This document shows positions 8,334-16,682 of a stretch of DNA of 64,000 bases, piece after piece. The stretch is from positions 3,286,001 to 3,350,000 of the forward strand of contig NZ_CP016076.1 in the NCBI RefSeq assembly GCF_001941625.1. Direction: 5' to 3'. Source of the stretch: Actinoalloteichus fjordicus (GTDB taxonomy: Bacteria > Actinomycetota > Actinomycetes > Mycobacteriales > Pseudonocardiaceae). The position numbers were made by a program, and so were the translations under genes. Below the pieces are notes generated by a model. That model was given only the letters and a program-made list of their open reading frames with translations, searched no databases and was not told the DNA's origin. The stretch's first letter is position 1; every line of letters begins with the position of its first letter.

Positions 8334-9977
8334 ATGGGAGCAACCCTCGTCGCCAAGGACCTCGCGGCCGGATTCGGCGATCACACATTGTTCAGCGGGC
8401 TGGATCTCGTCGTCGCGCCCGGCGACGTGGTCGGTCTGGTCGGGGTGAACGGCGCGGGCAAGTCGACGCTGTTGCGGCTGCTCGCGGGCCGGAGCACCCC
8501 CGATCAGGGATCGATCACCCTCAACCCGCCCAGCGCGACCGTCGGTCATCTGCCGCAGGAACCCGAGCGGCGAGCCGGGGAGACCGTGCGGGACTTCCTC
8601 GCCCGTCGGACCGGAGTGGCCGCCGCACAGGAGGCGCTGGACTCGGCCGTCGCGGCCCTCACCGAAGGCGCACCCGGCGCCGAGGACGCCTACGAGACCG
8701 CCCTCGATCGATGGCTGGCCCTCGGCGGCGCCGACCTGCCGGAACGGTCGGAGGAGACCGCCGCGCAGCTCGGACTCGGGGTCGGACTCGACCTGGAGAT
8801 GACCGCCCTCTCCGGCGGCCAGGCGGCCAGGGCGGGCATGACCTCGCTGCTGCTCAGCCGTTACGACGTCTTCCTGCTCGACGAGCCGACCAACGACCTC
8901 GATCTCGACGGACTGGACCGCCTCGAACAGTTCGTGCGCCGCCTGCGGTCGCCGACGGTGCTGGTCAGTCACGATCGTGAGTTCCTGGCCAGGACCGTGA
9001 CCAGCGTGCTGGAACTCGACCTCGCCCAACAGCAGGTGCGGCACTACGGCGGCGGTTACGACGCCTACCTCACCGAGCGGGAGCGGGTGCGTCGCCACGC
9101 GCGCCAGGACTACGAGGAATACGCCGACACCCGCGACTCCCTGGCCGCGCGCGCCCGCACACAGCGGGCGTGGATGGAGAAGGGCGTCAAGAACGCCCGG
9201 CGGAAGGCCACCGACAACGACAAGATCGGCCGCAAGTTCCGTGCCGAGTCCACTGAGAAGCAGGCAGCCAAGGCCCGGCAGACCGAGCGGCTCATCGAAC
9301 GGCTCGACGTCGTCGAAGAGCCCCGCAAGGAGTGGGAACTCCAGATGTCGATCGCCGCCGCTCCGCGATCCGGCACGGTGGTGGCGACCCTGCGGTCGGC
9401 CGTGCTGCGCCGAGGATCGTTCACGCTCGGTCCGGTGGACCTCCAGGTCGACTGGGCGGACCGGCTGGCGATCACCGGGGCCAACGGTGCGGGCAAGTCG
9501 ACTCTGCTGGCCGCGCTGCTGGGCAGGCTCGACCCCGAGTCCGGCGCCGCCACGCTCGGCTCCGGTGTGGTCGTCGGCGAGGTCGACCAGGCCAGGGCAC
9601 TGTTCTTCGGTGATCTGCCGCTGCTGGAGGCCTTCCGCAGCGAGCTGCCCGGTCCGCCGCCCGCCGAGATCCGGACCCTGCTGGCGAAGTTCGGCCTCGT
9701 GGCCGAGCACGTCTTCCGGCCCGCGTCCTCCCTCTCGCCGGGGGAGCGGACCCGCGCGGCACTCGCCCTGCTTCAGGCGCGCGGGGTGAACCTGTTGGTG
9801 CTGGACGAGCCGACCAACCATCTCGACCTGCCTGCCATCGAGCAGCTCGAGTCGGCGCTGGACTCCTACACCGGCACGCTGCTGCTGGTCACTCACGATC
9901 GGCGGATGCTGGACGCGGTGCGGGTCACGCGCCGCATCGAGGTCGCTGACGGGAAGATCAGCGAACGCGTGGTGTGA
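8334..9977 (+). CDS. ABC-F family ATP-binding protein
   Basis: A 547-residue soluble twin-ATPase without membrane segments, as in translation factors and ribosome-protection proteins of the ABC-F class. First cassette: Walker A GVNGAGKST, signature LSGGQ, Walker B LLDEPTNDLD. The inter-domain linker near residues 240-330 is long, charged and rich in Arg/Lys. Second cassette: GANGAGKST, LSPGE signature, LVLDEPTNHLD. The second signature's GG to PG change is common in this family. It may act at the ribosomal E site; whether it is a housekeeping factor or confers antibiotic protection cannot be decided from sequence. Its last 129 bases have a diverged copy at 14308-14433. Confidence 0.92.
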   Translation: MGATLVAKDLAAGFGDHTLFSGLDLVVAPGDVVGLVGVNGAGKSTLLRLLAGRSTPDQGSITLNPPSATVGHLPQEPERRAGETVRDFLARRTGVAAAQEALDSAVAALTEGAPGAEDAYETALDRWLALGGADLPERSEETAAQLGLGVGLDLEMTALSGGQAARAGMTSLLLSRYDVFLLDEPTNDLDLDGLDRLEQFVRRLRSPTVLVSHDREFLARTVTSVLELDLAQQQVRHYGGGYDAYLTERERVRRHARQDYEEYADTRDSLAARARTQRAWMEKGVKNARRKATDNDKIGRKFRAESTEKQAAKARQTERLIERLDVVEEPRKEWELQMSIAAAPRSGTVVATLRSAVLRRGSFTLGPVDLQVDWADRLAITGANGAGKSTLLAALLGRLDPESGAATLGSGVVVGEVDQARALFFGDLPLLEAFRSELPGPPPAEIRTLLAKFGLVAEHVFRPASSLSPGERTRAALALLQARGVNLLVLDEPTNHLDLPAIEQLESALDSYTGTLLLVTHDRRMLDAVRVTRRIEVADGKISERVV

Positions 9978-10255
9978 CATCGCGAGGCAGGCAGTGGGCG
10001 TCGGCGGACGTCTGGAGGGGCGATGACGTCCGGCTGATCCCGGCTCGTGGTCCGCGGCGAAGTCACCATGCGGGCCGACCTCCGCTCGGCGTACGAGGGA
10101 GCCTCCACTGTGGGCTGAGGGCCGCCGGGCCGTCGTCGGGCTGGAACCGACCACTGTCGGCGGTACGACCATCTCGGGTGGCACGGCACCTGGCGCCTGC
10201 GGCCCGGCGTCGGAGCGATTCGCTGATCGAGGCTCGAGGGCCGCAGCTTCATGCA

Positions 10256-11185
10256 CTACGTGATGGGGCTGCGTAACCATCCGTTGCGCTGTGCGCATCG
10301 TCGGGCGGTGGCCAGGACGCTCGCGATGGCGGGCGACGGCTCGTTCGCGGGCCACAGCACCGAGAGCTCTGCCGCGATCGGCGGATCGACGACGTCGCGA
10401 AGGATGATGCTCGTGCCTGCCTTCGCGGCGTGCTCGGCAAACGATGCAGGGGCCAGGCCGACCTCGTGTCCGCTGGAGAGCCGGGCGAGCATGGCGTTCA
10501 CCGGCGGTTCCTCGAATGCGCGAATCTCCGGTGAGAAGCCCGCTTCGTGGCACGCGGCGACGATGCCGTCGTAGTACGTCGGGGCGAGCCTGCGTGGGAA
10601 CAGCAGCAGCGTCTCGTCGCGGAGGACCGTCACAGGGATCCTCGGTGCGGTAGCGAGGCGGTGGCGGGTGCTGAGGAGTGCGGAGACGGGCTCTTCGCGG
10701 AGAAGCTCGCCATCGACCCCGTCGATGGGCTGGGGTGAGAGGGCGAGACCGATGTCCAGGTCGCCTGCACAGAGCCGTTCGGGGATCTCGGAGCTGAAGA
10801 ACTCTCGGGCCTCGACGGTGAAGTCGGGGTGGTCCTCCTGGAGAGCAGCCAGCAGCACCGTGAGCGTGTCGAAGCTGGTGATCGGCGTATAGCCCAGCCG
10901 AATCGTCGTCGCGATCCCTGACCCGGCCAGCCGGGTGACCCGCACGGCCTGCTCCAGCGCAGCCAGCGCGATCGGCGCCTCGCGAGCCAGCGTCCGGCCC
11001 GCGGCGGTGAGCTGCACCCGACGGCTCGAGCGCACGAACAGCGGGGTTTCGAGGGTCTCCTCGAGCTTGCGGATCTGATGGCTCAGGGACGGCTGGGAGA
11101 TGTAGAGACGCATGGCTGCGCGGCCGAAGTGGAGTTCCTCGGCTACGGCGATGAAGTAGCGGAGGACGCGGGGGCTGATATCGAT
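10256..11185 (-). CDS. LysR family transcriptional regulator with a probable ATC start codon
   Basis: The family N-terminal helix reads IDISPRVLRYFIAVAEELHF and continues without a break into GRAAMRLYISQPSLSHQIRKLE, the standard LysR helix-turn-helix. No ATG, GTG, TTG or CTG lies between an in-frame TAG (11195-11197) and the internal ATG at 11113, which would delete the first helix. The ATC at 11183-11185 lies exactly where the family's Met-Asp-Ile start is expected and has AGGA seven bases upstream, giving 309 residues. The effector domain is complete. Either ATC is used, as rarely documented, or a former ATG mutated. The regulator is divergent from a decayed NAD(P)-binding gene. Confidence 0.8.
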   Translation of the reverse strand: MDISPRVLRYFIAVAEELHFGRAAMRLYISQPSLSHQIRKLEETLETPLFVRSSRRVQLTAAGRTLAREAPIALAALEQAVRVTRLAGSGIATTIRLGYTPITSFDTLTVLLAALQEDHPDFTVEAREFFSSEIPERLCAGDLDIGLALSPQPIDGVDGELLREEPVSALLSTRHRLATAPRIPVTVLRDETLLLFPRRLAPTYYDGIVAACHEAGFSPEIRAFEEPPVNAMLARLSSGHEVGLAPASFAEHAAKAGTSIILRDVVDPPIAAELSVLWPANEPSPAIASVLATARRCAQRNGWLRSPIT

Positions 11186-11200
11186 AGACGAATCCTATCG
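11182..11200. promoter_or_regulatory. LysR-type box overlapping the LysR start codon
   Basis: A perfect 6-base inverted repeat CGATAG-N7-CTATCG. It contains ATAG-N7-CTAT, which fits the T-N11-A rule for LysR-family binding sites. It covers the ATC start and RBS region, so negative autoregulation would be direct. Confidence 0.55.
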
Positions 11201-11356
11201 CTCAGCGTCCGGACAAGTCTTGGACGTCCGCCGGATGGCCGCCGTAGTGTCGTTCTCACGCCACGGAAGACGTTCCCACCCGCCCCGTCGAGTCTGGTCG
11301 GCTCTGGTCTCGGTTCGGGTGACCGGCCGGTATATCAGCCTGGTAAGGAGAGAAGC

Positions 11357-11905
11357 ATGAACGTCACCGTGGTCGGACGAGGCGACATGGGCGGCGGGCC
11401 TGCCGACCCGTGCGAACCTGCCGGACACCAGGTGACGCGGCTGGGACGTGGCGGCGTCGACTCCTCGGAAGCGCTGCTGCTCGCGGTCCCGGGAAGCGCC
11501 GCAGCGGCGGCTCGGTCCTCCGTCTTCGGGCGTGCGGGCACGACGGTGCTCGACGCCTCGACCTCGATGGCGGTGCCCGGCCTCCGACCGGGTCCTCCTC
11601 CCACGCCCAGTACGCCGAGGCGGTGACGGGCGGGTCGACGGCGAAGGCGTTCGACGTCGACCCTCGCCTCTCTCGTCGGTCGGATAGCCGATGTCCCTGC
11701 ACGGCCGAGCCACCCGTGGTCCGGTGACGAGGCAGCCCGCGGCCTGGTCCGGCAGCGCAGCCTCGCCGCCGGCTGCGCTGCGGCCAGCCTGCGCGACCTG
11801 AGCATGGCCTCCACTCAGGGCGGCCCGACCCGCGTCGTATTCGCTATCGCGAAGGTCGGGCTCGGCCGGTTCGGCTGCCCGCCGGCTTCACCCGAGCAGT
11901 TCTGA
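11357..11905 (+). pseudogene. Broken NAD(P)-binding F420-reductase-like gene
   Basis: The start MNVTVVGRGDMGGG, with AAGGAGAG upstream, is the Rossmann entry of NADPH-dependent F420 reductase-like proteins (usual form VxGxGNMG). The frame then fails: the first frame ends at 11626 and homology continues in another frame as AEAVTGGSTAKAFDVD. It returns to the first frame from about 11710 as HPWSGDEAARGLVRQ, then VVFAIAKVGLGRFG and SPEQF to a stop at 11903-11905. At least two frameshifts are therefore present. In relatives this gene stands divergent from a LysR regulator, as here. Confidence 0.7.
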
Positions 11906-11949
11906 CTCACACCATCGAATGTTCGACTCATCACGCCGAAGGAAACATC

Positions 11950-12126
11950 GTGACGCGCACCGCAAAGGCCGGACTCGAAGCACTGCTGACTCCTGAGGAG
12001 AGCGTCCTAGTGCTCATCGACCGCCAGCCTTTCCCGTTCGCCAATATCGGCAGTCACCCCTACCGCGCACCGATCCGTCGATCTCGCCGACCGAGAACGC
12101 CGATGCACTGAAGGCCGCGATCGGCT
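11950..12126 (+). pseudogene. Truncated isochorismatase/nicotinamidase-like hydrolase remnant
   Basis: A GTG preceded by AAGGAAA starts TAKAGLEALLTPEESVLVLI then DRQPFPFAN, the N terminus of YcaC-type cysteine hydrolases with the catalytic Asp in LIDRQ. After about 37 residues the similarity stops and the frame ends at 12109-12111. A C-terminal-looking PTENADALKAAIG followed by a stop occurs in another frame at the end. The middle of the gene, with the catalytic Lys and Cys, has been deleted. Confidence 0.6.
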
Positions 12127-12220
12127 GACAGGACGGGCCCGCCGTCACCCACGACGTTGCAGGCCGCGTCCGAACCTGCACCGGCGCGGTGTGTCCTACT
12201 CGTACGAAAGGGAGCAAGTC

Positions 12221-13408
12221 ATGCAGTTCGGCATCTTCGGTGTAGGGGACATCGCCCCGGACCCGGTCACCGGCCTGCCGCGGTCGGAGGCGCAGCGTAT
12301 CCAGGACACGATCCGGGTCGCGAAGGCAGCCGATGATCTTGGGTTGGACGTGTTCGCGTTCGGTGAACACCACAACCCGCCGTTCGTGGCGTCCAGTCCG
12401 CCCGCGATGCTCGCCTACCTGGCCGCCGAGACCGCACAGATCGTGCTGTCGACCTCGATCACCCTGATCACGACCAACGATCCGGTCAAGATCGCCGAGG
12501 ACTACGCCTTCGTCCAGCACCTCGCAGGCGGGCGCATGGACGTGATGCTGGGACGGGGGAACACGGTGCCGGTGTACCCCTGGTTCGGGCAGGACATCCG
12601 GCAGGGAGTCCCCCTCGCTCTGGAGAACTACAACCTCCTGCACCGGCTGTGGCGGGAGGACGTGGTGGACTGGGAAGGTGACTACCGCACCGCTCTGCAA
12701 GGGTTCACGTCGACACCACGACCACTAGACGGGGTGGCGCCGTTCGTCTGGCACGGGGCGATTCGCACGCCTGAGATCGCGGAACAGGCGGCGTTCTACG
12801 GCAACGGGTACTTCGCCAACCACATTCTCGCGCCCCACTTCCACTTCAAGCCGTTGGTGGACTTCTACCGGCAGCGGTTCGAGCACTACGGGCACGGCCG
12901 CGCCGAGGACGCGATCGTGGGGTTGGGCGGGCAGGCGTTCATCGCCCGACGGTCCCAGGACGCTTACGATCGCTTCCGGCCGTACTTCGAGAGCTACCCC
13001 ATGTTCCGAGGCTCCAGCCTGGAGCAGTTCGCCCAGAACACCCCGCTCTCGGTCGGATCTCCCCAGGAAGTGATCGACAAGACCCTCACCTTCCAGGAGG
13101 GTTTCGGTGACTACCAGCGGCAGCTGTGGGCGATGGATCTGGGGTCCGTGCCCGTGGACGTCGCACTGGAGCAGGTGGAACTGCTCGCCACCGAGGTCGT
13201 TCCGGTACTCCGCAAGGAGATGGACGCACGGCGTGCGGCCGGCGTCCCGGACGCGCCCACCCACGCCTCCCTCGTACACGCGGCGTACGGAGACGGACAG
13301 CCTCGGCAGGCCCGGCCTCGCCCGAACACCGGCGACAACACCTCCGGCGCGTTGCCGTATCTCGACAGCGACCCGGCCAAGCCCGCCGACCTGCCGAGGC
13401 CCTCATGA
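12221..13408 (+). CDS. LLM class flavin-dependent oxidoreductase (bacterial luciferase-like)
   Basis: A 395-residue luciferase-like monooxygenase. It begins MQFGIFGVGDI with AGGGAG before the ATG and has the family's AEDYAFVQHLAGGRMDVMLGRGN barrel segment. Conserved FGEHHN and the flavin-site region are intact. The C-terminal extension after about residue 345 is long and polar. The stop overlaps the next start (ATGA, 13405-13408), and that neighbour is an NADPH:FMN reductase, so the pair probably forms a two-component monooxygenase with FMNH2 passed between subunits. Oxidation of a small organic substrate is inferred; the identity is unknown. Family members with a partner reductase are often called CE1758/CE1759-type. 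Confidence 0.9.
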   Translation: MQFGIFGVGDIAPDPVTGLPRSEAQRIQDTIRVAKAADDLGLDVFAFGEHHNPPFVASSPPAMLAYLAAETAQIVLSTSITLITTNDPVKIAEDYAFVQHLAGGRMDVMLGRGNTVPVYPWFGQDIRQGVPLALENYNLLHRLWREDVVDWEGDYRTALQGFTSTPRPLDGVAPFVWHGAIRTPEIAEQAAFYGNGYFANHILAPHFHFKPLVDFYRQRFEHYGHGRAEDAIVGLGGQAFIARRSQDAYDRFRPYFESYPMFRGSSLEQFAQNTPLSVGSPQEVIDKTLTFQEGFGDYQRQLWAMDLGSVPVDVALEQVELLATEVVPVLRKEMDARRAAGVPDAPTHASLVHAAYGDGQPRQARPRPNTGDNTSGALPYLDSDPAKPADLPRPS

Positions 13409-14088
13409 GCTTGGGAGAGACGCCCGTCCATCTCGTGACGGTCAGCGCCGGGACCAGCGAGCCGTCCACGACCCGGATGCTCGCCGACCGAGCCGCCCAC
13501 GCCGTGGTCACCCGGCTTCGCGAGTCCGGTCGGAACGTGACCACCCGGACGATCGAGATCGCCCCGATCGCGGCTGAGGTCGCACAAAGCCTGGTCAGCG
13601 GGCTACCAGGCGACACAGTCCAGACCGCGATCGAGCAACTCGCCGACGCCGACGCGCTCATCGTCTCCACACCCGTCTACAAGGCAGGGATCAGCGGGCT
13701 GTTCAAGTCGTTCTTCGACCTCGTGGACAACGACCTCCTCATCGCCAGACCGGTACTTCTGGCGGCGACCGCCGGATCGCCCCGGCACGCGATGGTCGCC
13801 GACGACCACCTCCGACCACTGTTCGCGTTCCTGCGCGCGATCCCTGCACCCACCTCCCTGTTCGCCGCCCCCGAAGACTGGAGCTCGGGGGAGACCACCG
13901 CGCGCATCGACCGCGCCGCGCGTGAACTGGTCGCCCTCGTCGTGAGCGGTGTCGGACGGCACATCGCAGGCGCCGGTTGGCACGGCTACCAGCACACGTT
14001 CGGCGGGAACGCCACGAGGGCCCAGCGCACTGCGGGCGACATCGATCTCGACACGGATCTGATGCGACTAGCCCGAGGTGAACGATGA
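13405..14088 (+). CDS. NADPH-dependent FMN reductase (CE1759-like)
   Basis: A 227-residue flavodoxin-fold reductase: VHLVTVSAGTSEPSTTRMLA (phosphate-loop region), then ADALIVSTPVYKAGISGLFKSFFDL, the signature of the NADPH:FMN reductase family, and PVLLAATAGSPRHAM. It overlaps the luciferase-like gene by four bases (ATGA), pointing to translational coupling. It should supply reduced FMN to that monooxygenase. Sequence after about residue 195 is variable. Confidence 0.9.
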   Translation: MSLGETPVHLVTVSAGTSEPSTTRMLADRAAHAVVTRLRESGRNVTTRTIEIAPIAAEVAQSLVSGLPGDTVQTAIEQLADADALIVSTPVYKAGISGLFKSFFDLVDNDLLIARPVLLAATAGSPRHAMVADDHLRPLFAFLRAIPAPTSLFAAPEDWSSGETTARIDRAARELVALVVSGVGRHIAGAGWHGYQHTFGGNATRAQRTAGDIDLDTDLMRLARGER

Positions 14089-14307
14089 CCGCAGGCCTCC
14101 TCGCCGTGCCCTCCGGTCGCGAATCCCCAGCCGGGTCGATATGCCGTCGGTGCCGACCGCCGGCTCGACATCATGAACCCGACAGCCGAGCCCGGCGTGA
14201 TGCGCGCGCGACTGTGGTGGCGATCGGTGCCGGGCAGCCCGCCGGACCTGGAGCTCCTCGCTCGGCGGGACCCGGTGGTGTGTCGATGTTCCGATCACCC
14301 CTCCTCC

Positions 14308-14433
14308 GAGTCGGTGCTGGACTCCGACACCGGCACGCTGCTGGTCACCCACGATCGCTGGATGCCGGATGCGGTGCGGGTCGTGCGCCGCACCGAGGTC
14401 GCCGACGGGACGATCAGCGAACGCGTGGTGTGA
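14308..14433 (+). pseudogene. Copied 3' end of the ABC-F gene
   Basis: 126 bases translate to ESVLDSDTGTLLVTHDRWM continuing to EVADGTISERVV and a TGA. The last 129 bases of the ABC-F gene at 9849-9977 encode ESALDSYTGTLLLVTHDRRM to EVADGKISERVV. About 34 of 41 aligned residues agree, with one codon lost. There is no start, Walker A or signature. The 130 bases before it are weakly suggestive of more remnant but too decayed to call. Confidence 0.75.
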
Positions 14434-14521
14434 CGGCAGCGGGGATCGCGCTCCGCACGTGGCCGTGACCATCGCCGCTCGTTCATCCTGCCGATGCGTC
14501 AGATCGCCATAAACTGCGGGT

Positions 14522-15586
14522 ATGAGTGCCAGGTCGACCTCGGCTCCCGCCCGCTACGCCGTCGTCACAGCGCCCGGCGTCCTGGAACTCCGGACCGCTG
14601 CGGGGCCGCCGGAACCGGCGGCCGACGGAGTCGTCGTGTCCATCACCTACTGCGGCGTGTGCGCCACCGACACCCATGCCTTCACCTCCGGCGGGCTCAT
14701 CCCGCCCTCGGTGTTCGGACATGAGTGGGCGGGCACCATCACCGCGGTCGGGGACGAGGTCACCGGCCTGGCGGTGGGGGATCGGGTCGTCGCGGGCGTC
14801 GGCCCGGCGTGTGGTCACTGCGCGCAGTGCCGCGCAGGCCACCCCGAGCACTGCGACACGGCCTTCGCCGAGGCGAACGGGGTCACTCCCGACGCCCCTC
14901 GGCACGGCGGCTTCGCGACGGATCTCGCGGTGAGCGCCCGACGGGTCGTCCGGGTGATCGACGGGCTCGACGAGGAGCAGGCCGCCCTCGTGGAGCCCAC
15001 CGCCGTCACCTATCACGCGGTCAAGCGGGCTCGGCAGCCCTTCGGGGCGATCGTGGTGGTGCAGGGGGCGGGCCCGATCGGCCTGCTGACCGCGCAGCAT
15101 GCGCGACACGCGGGTGCCGGGGTGGTGCTCGTCGTCGAGCCGTCCCCCGGTCGCCGGGCGACGGCGCAGGCGCTGGGCTTCACCGAGGTCCATGAACCAG
15201 GGGAGGGGTTCGTCGCCCGGCTCCGCCAGATCACCGACGGGCTCGGCGCGGACGTCGTCTACGAGTGCAGCGGAGTGGCCGACCTCCTCCAGTCCTCGGC
15301 GGAACTTGTGCGGCGCGGCGGGCTGCTGGCGCTGTTGGGATATCCGGTGACGTCCTCCGACGTTAGCTACGGCGACTGGCAGTCCCGTGAGCTGACGGTG
15401 CTGGGGTCGCTGGCGTACAACCACGAGGACTTCGTGGGCGCCATGCGGTCCATCGCCGGTGGTTCGGTGCGGACCGAGGAACTGCACACCGGGACCGTCG
15501 GGCTGGACGATCTGTCCCGGCTGCTGGAGGAACTCGCCTCCGGGCAGAGCCGCCACGCGAAGGTGTTGGTCGACCCGCGACGGTGA
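14522..15586 (+). CDS. Zinc-dependent medium-chain alcohol dehydrogenase
   Basis: A 354-residue MDR enzyme. Catalytic zinc ligands are in YCGVCATDTHAF and GHEWAG. The structural zinc loop is CGHCAQCRAGHPEHC, the Rossmann motif is QGAGPIGLL with VVEPSPGRR, and EPTAVTYHAV matches the sorbitol/threonine dehydrogenase branch. It oxidises an alcohol or polyol with NAD(P)+. The ATG at 14522 has no strong Shine-Dalgarno. The stop codon lies inside the first unit of a tandem hairpin repeat. Confidence 0.9.
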   Translation: MSARSTSAPARYAVVTAPGVLELRTAAGPPEPAADGVVVSITYCGVCATDTHAFTSGGLIPPSVFGHEWAGTITAVGDEVTGLAVGDRVVAGVGPACGHCAQCRAGHPEHCDTAFAEANGVTPDAPRHGGFATDLAVSARRVVRVIDGLDEEQAALVEPTAVTYHAVKRARQPFGAIVVVQGAGPIGLLTAQHARHAGAGVVLVVEPSPGRRATAQALGFTEVHEPGEGFVARLRQITDGLGADVVYECSGVADLLQSSAELVRRGGLLALLGYPVTSSDVSYGDWQSRELTVLGSLAYNHEDFVGAMRSIAGGSVRTEELHTGTVGLDDLSRLLEELASGQSRHAKVLVDPRR

Positions 15587-15680
15587 GCGGCTTGTCGCTC
15601 ACGCGACGGTGAGCGGCTTGTCGCTCACGCGACGGTGAGCGGCTTGTCGCTCACGCGACGGTGAGCGGCTCGCCGCTCGG
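15583..15680 (+). repeat. Tandem 26-bp hairpin repeat overlapping the ADH stop codon
   Basis: Three full 26-base units start at 15583, 15609 and 15635, with a partial, diverged fourth from 15661. Each holds the perfect stem GTGAGCG / CGCTCAC with loop GCTTGT, so the array is a series of identical hairpins. The TGA of the alcohol dehydrogenase is within the first stem. It may act as a reiterated terminator or 3' stability element. There is no T tract. Confidence 0.8.
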
Positions 15681-16682
15681 GGCATCGGCGGCTCGGCTCG
15701 GGTTCGTTCGGTCCCGGGGGCAGGGGCTGTTCTGGCAGGTGGCGGCCGTGGTGCGCTCGCTCGACGTCTTCGGAGGTGCTCATTCGGCGGGCGGGAGAGG
15801 CGGCGATGACCGGTGGGGGGTCCGATCATCGCCGCCGAGTCGACCCGACCGTCGACATGCGGCCACGCTGTTCGTGCGGGAGAACGGTGGTCATACCGTT
15901 CCGCGATGCGGACGCCATTCTCGGGTGGGCGCCGGGGAGGTCGTCCGATCGCGAGGCACGAGAGCGGGCCCGGTTTCTCAGGCCGCCGAAGCCGATCTCT
16001 CGTCCGCGCCGATGTCGAACAAGCCCGCAGTGAACTCTCCGACCTCCACCGATGCGGACGGCTCATGGCGTTTCGGCTGGGCCTGTCTCTGCACCTCGAC
16101 CTCCGTTTCGTACTTTGCGTAGTCAATCAACTACGCTGGGGAGCATTGGGGGTTTCCGGTGGGTCGGCAACTCGGAGTCCCTCCTTTCACCCGCTCGGGC
16201 CACTGAACGGGCGATGTGTCTGCCGGTGTGACGCCGTGTCGTCGAGATTCGACGCGAAACGCAGCCGTGGTGAGCGGCGGTGACGTGAGGCAGGGCGCTG
16301 GTCGGCGAATTCGCTCGAGGCCTCCCGCCGCGTTCTGGCTGATCTCTGGTGCGGCACTGACCGACTTCTATTGCGACGACTGTCACCATTGCTTCAGTTT
16401 CAATTAAAGTTAATTCTCCAGAGCTCAAGAAGACGACAAAACGCGCATCGACAAGACCGAGGCCGCTTCGCGAAGTCGCCGTCGGCGGCGGGCTGACCTG
16501 TGCTCCTCGAAGTGGACCGTCGAAGCCGCAGCCAGCTCGACCGCAAGATCGGCGAGCAGGCCGGACCGGCCGGTGCACGCCGCGCGGGCCCGGGCGGCGG
16601 TGTGGTCGATTCGGCGCGAGCCCGGTGCTGGCCCGACCGTGAGAAGACGGGACCGCTGCCTGATCCGCCCGGTCGACCCGCC
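15681..16682. other. 1-kb gap with low-GC palindromes and no convincing gene
   Basis: No domain-like frame was seen. Two features stand out: a 7-base inverted repeat GCGTAGT-CAATCA-ACTACGC (16117-16136) and an AT-rich stretch near 16395-16415 containing AATTAA-AG-TTAATT. Both are unusual against the local GC level and resemble operators or a promoter without an identifiable gene. Confidence 0.5.

Noticed and set aside
8259-10553. 764-residue minus-strand frame across the ABC-F gene
   Set aside because: Complement of a clearly coding ABC-F gene with both ATP sites; translation is not protein-like.
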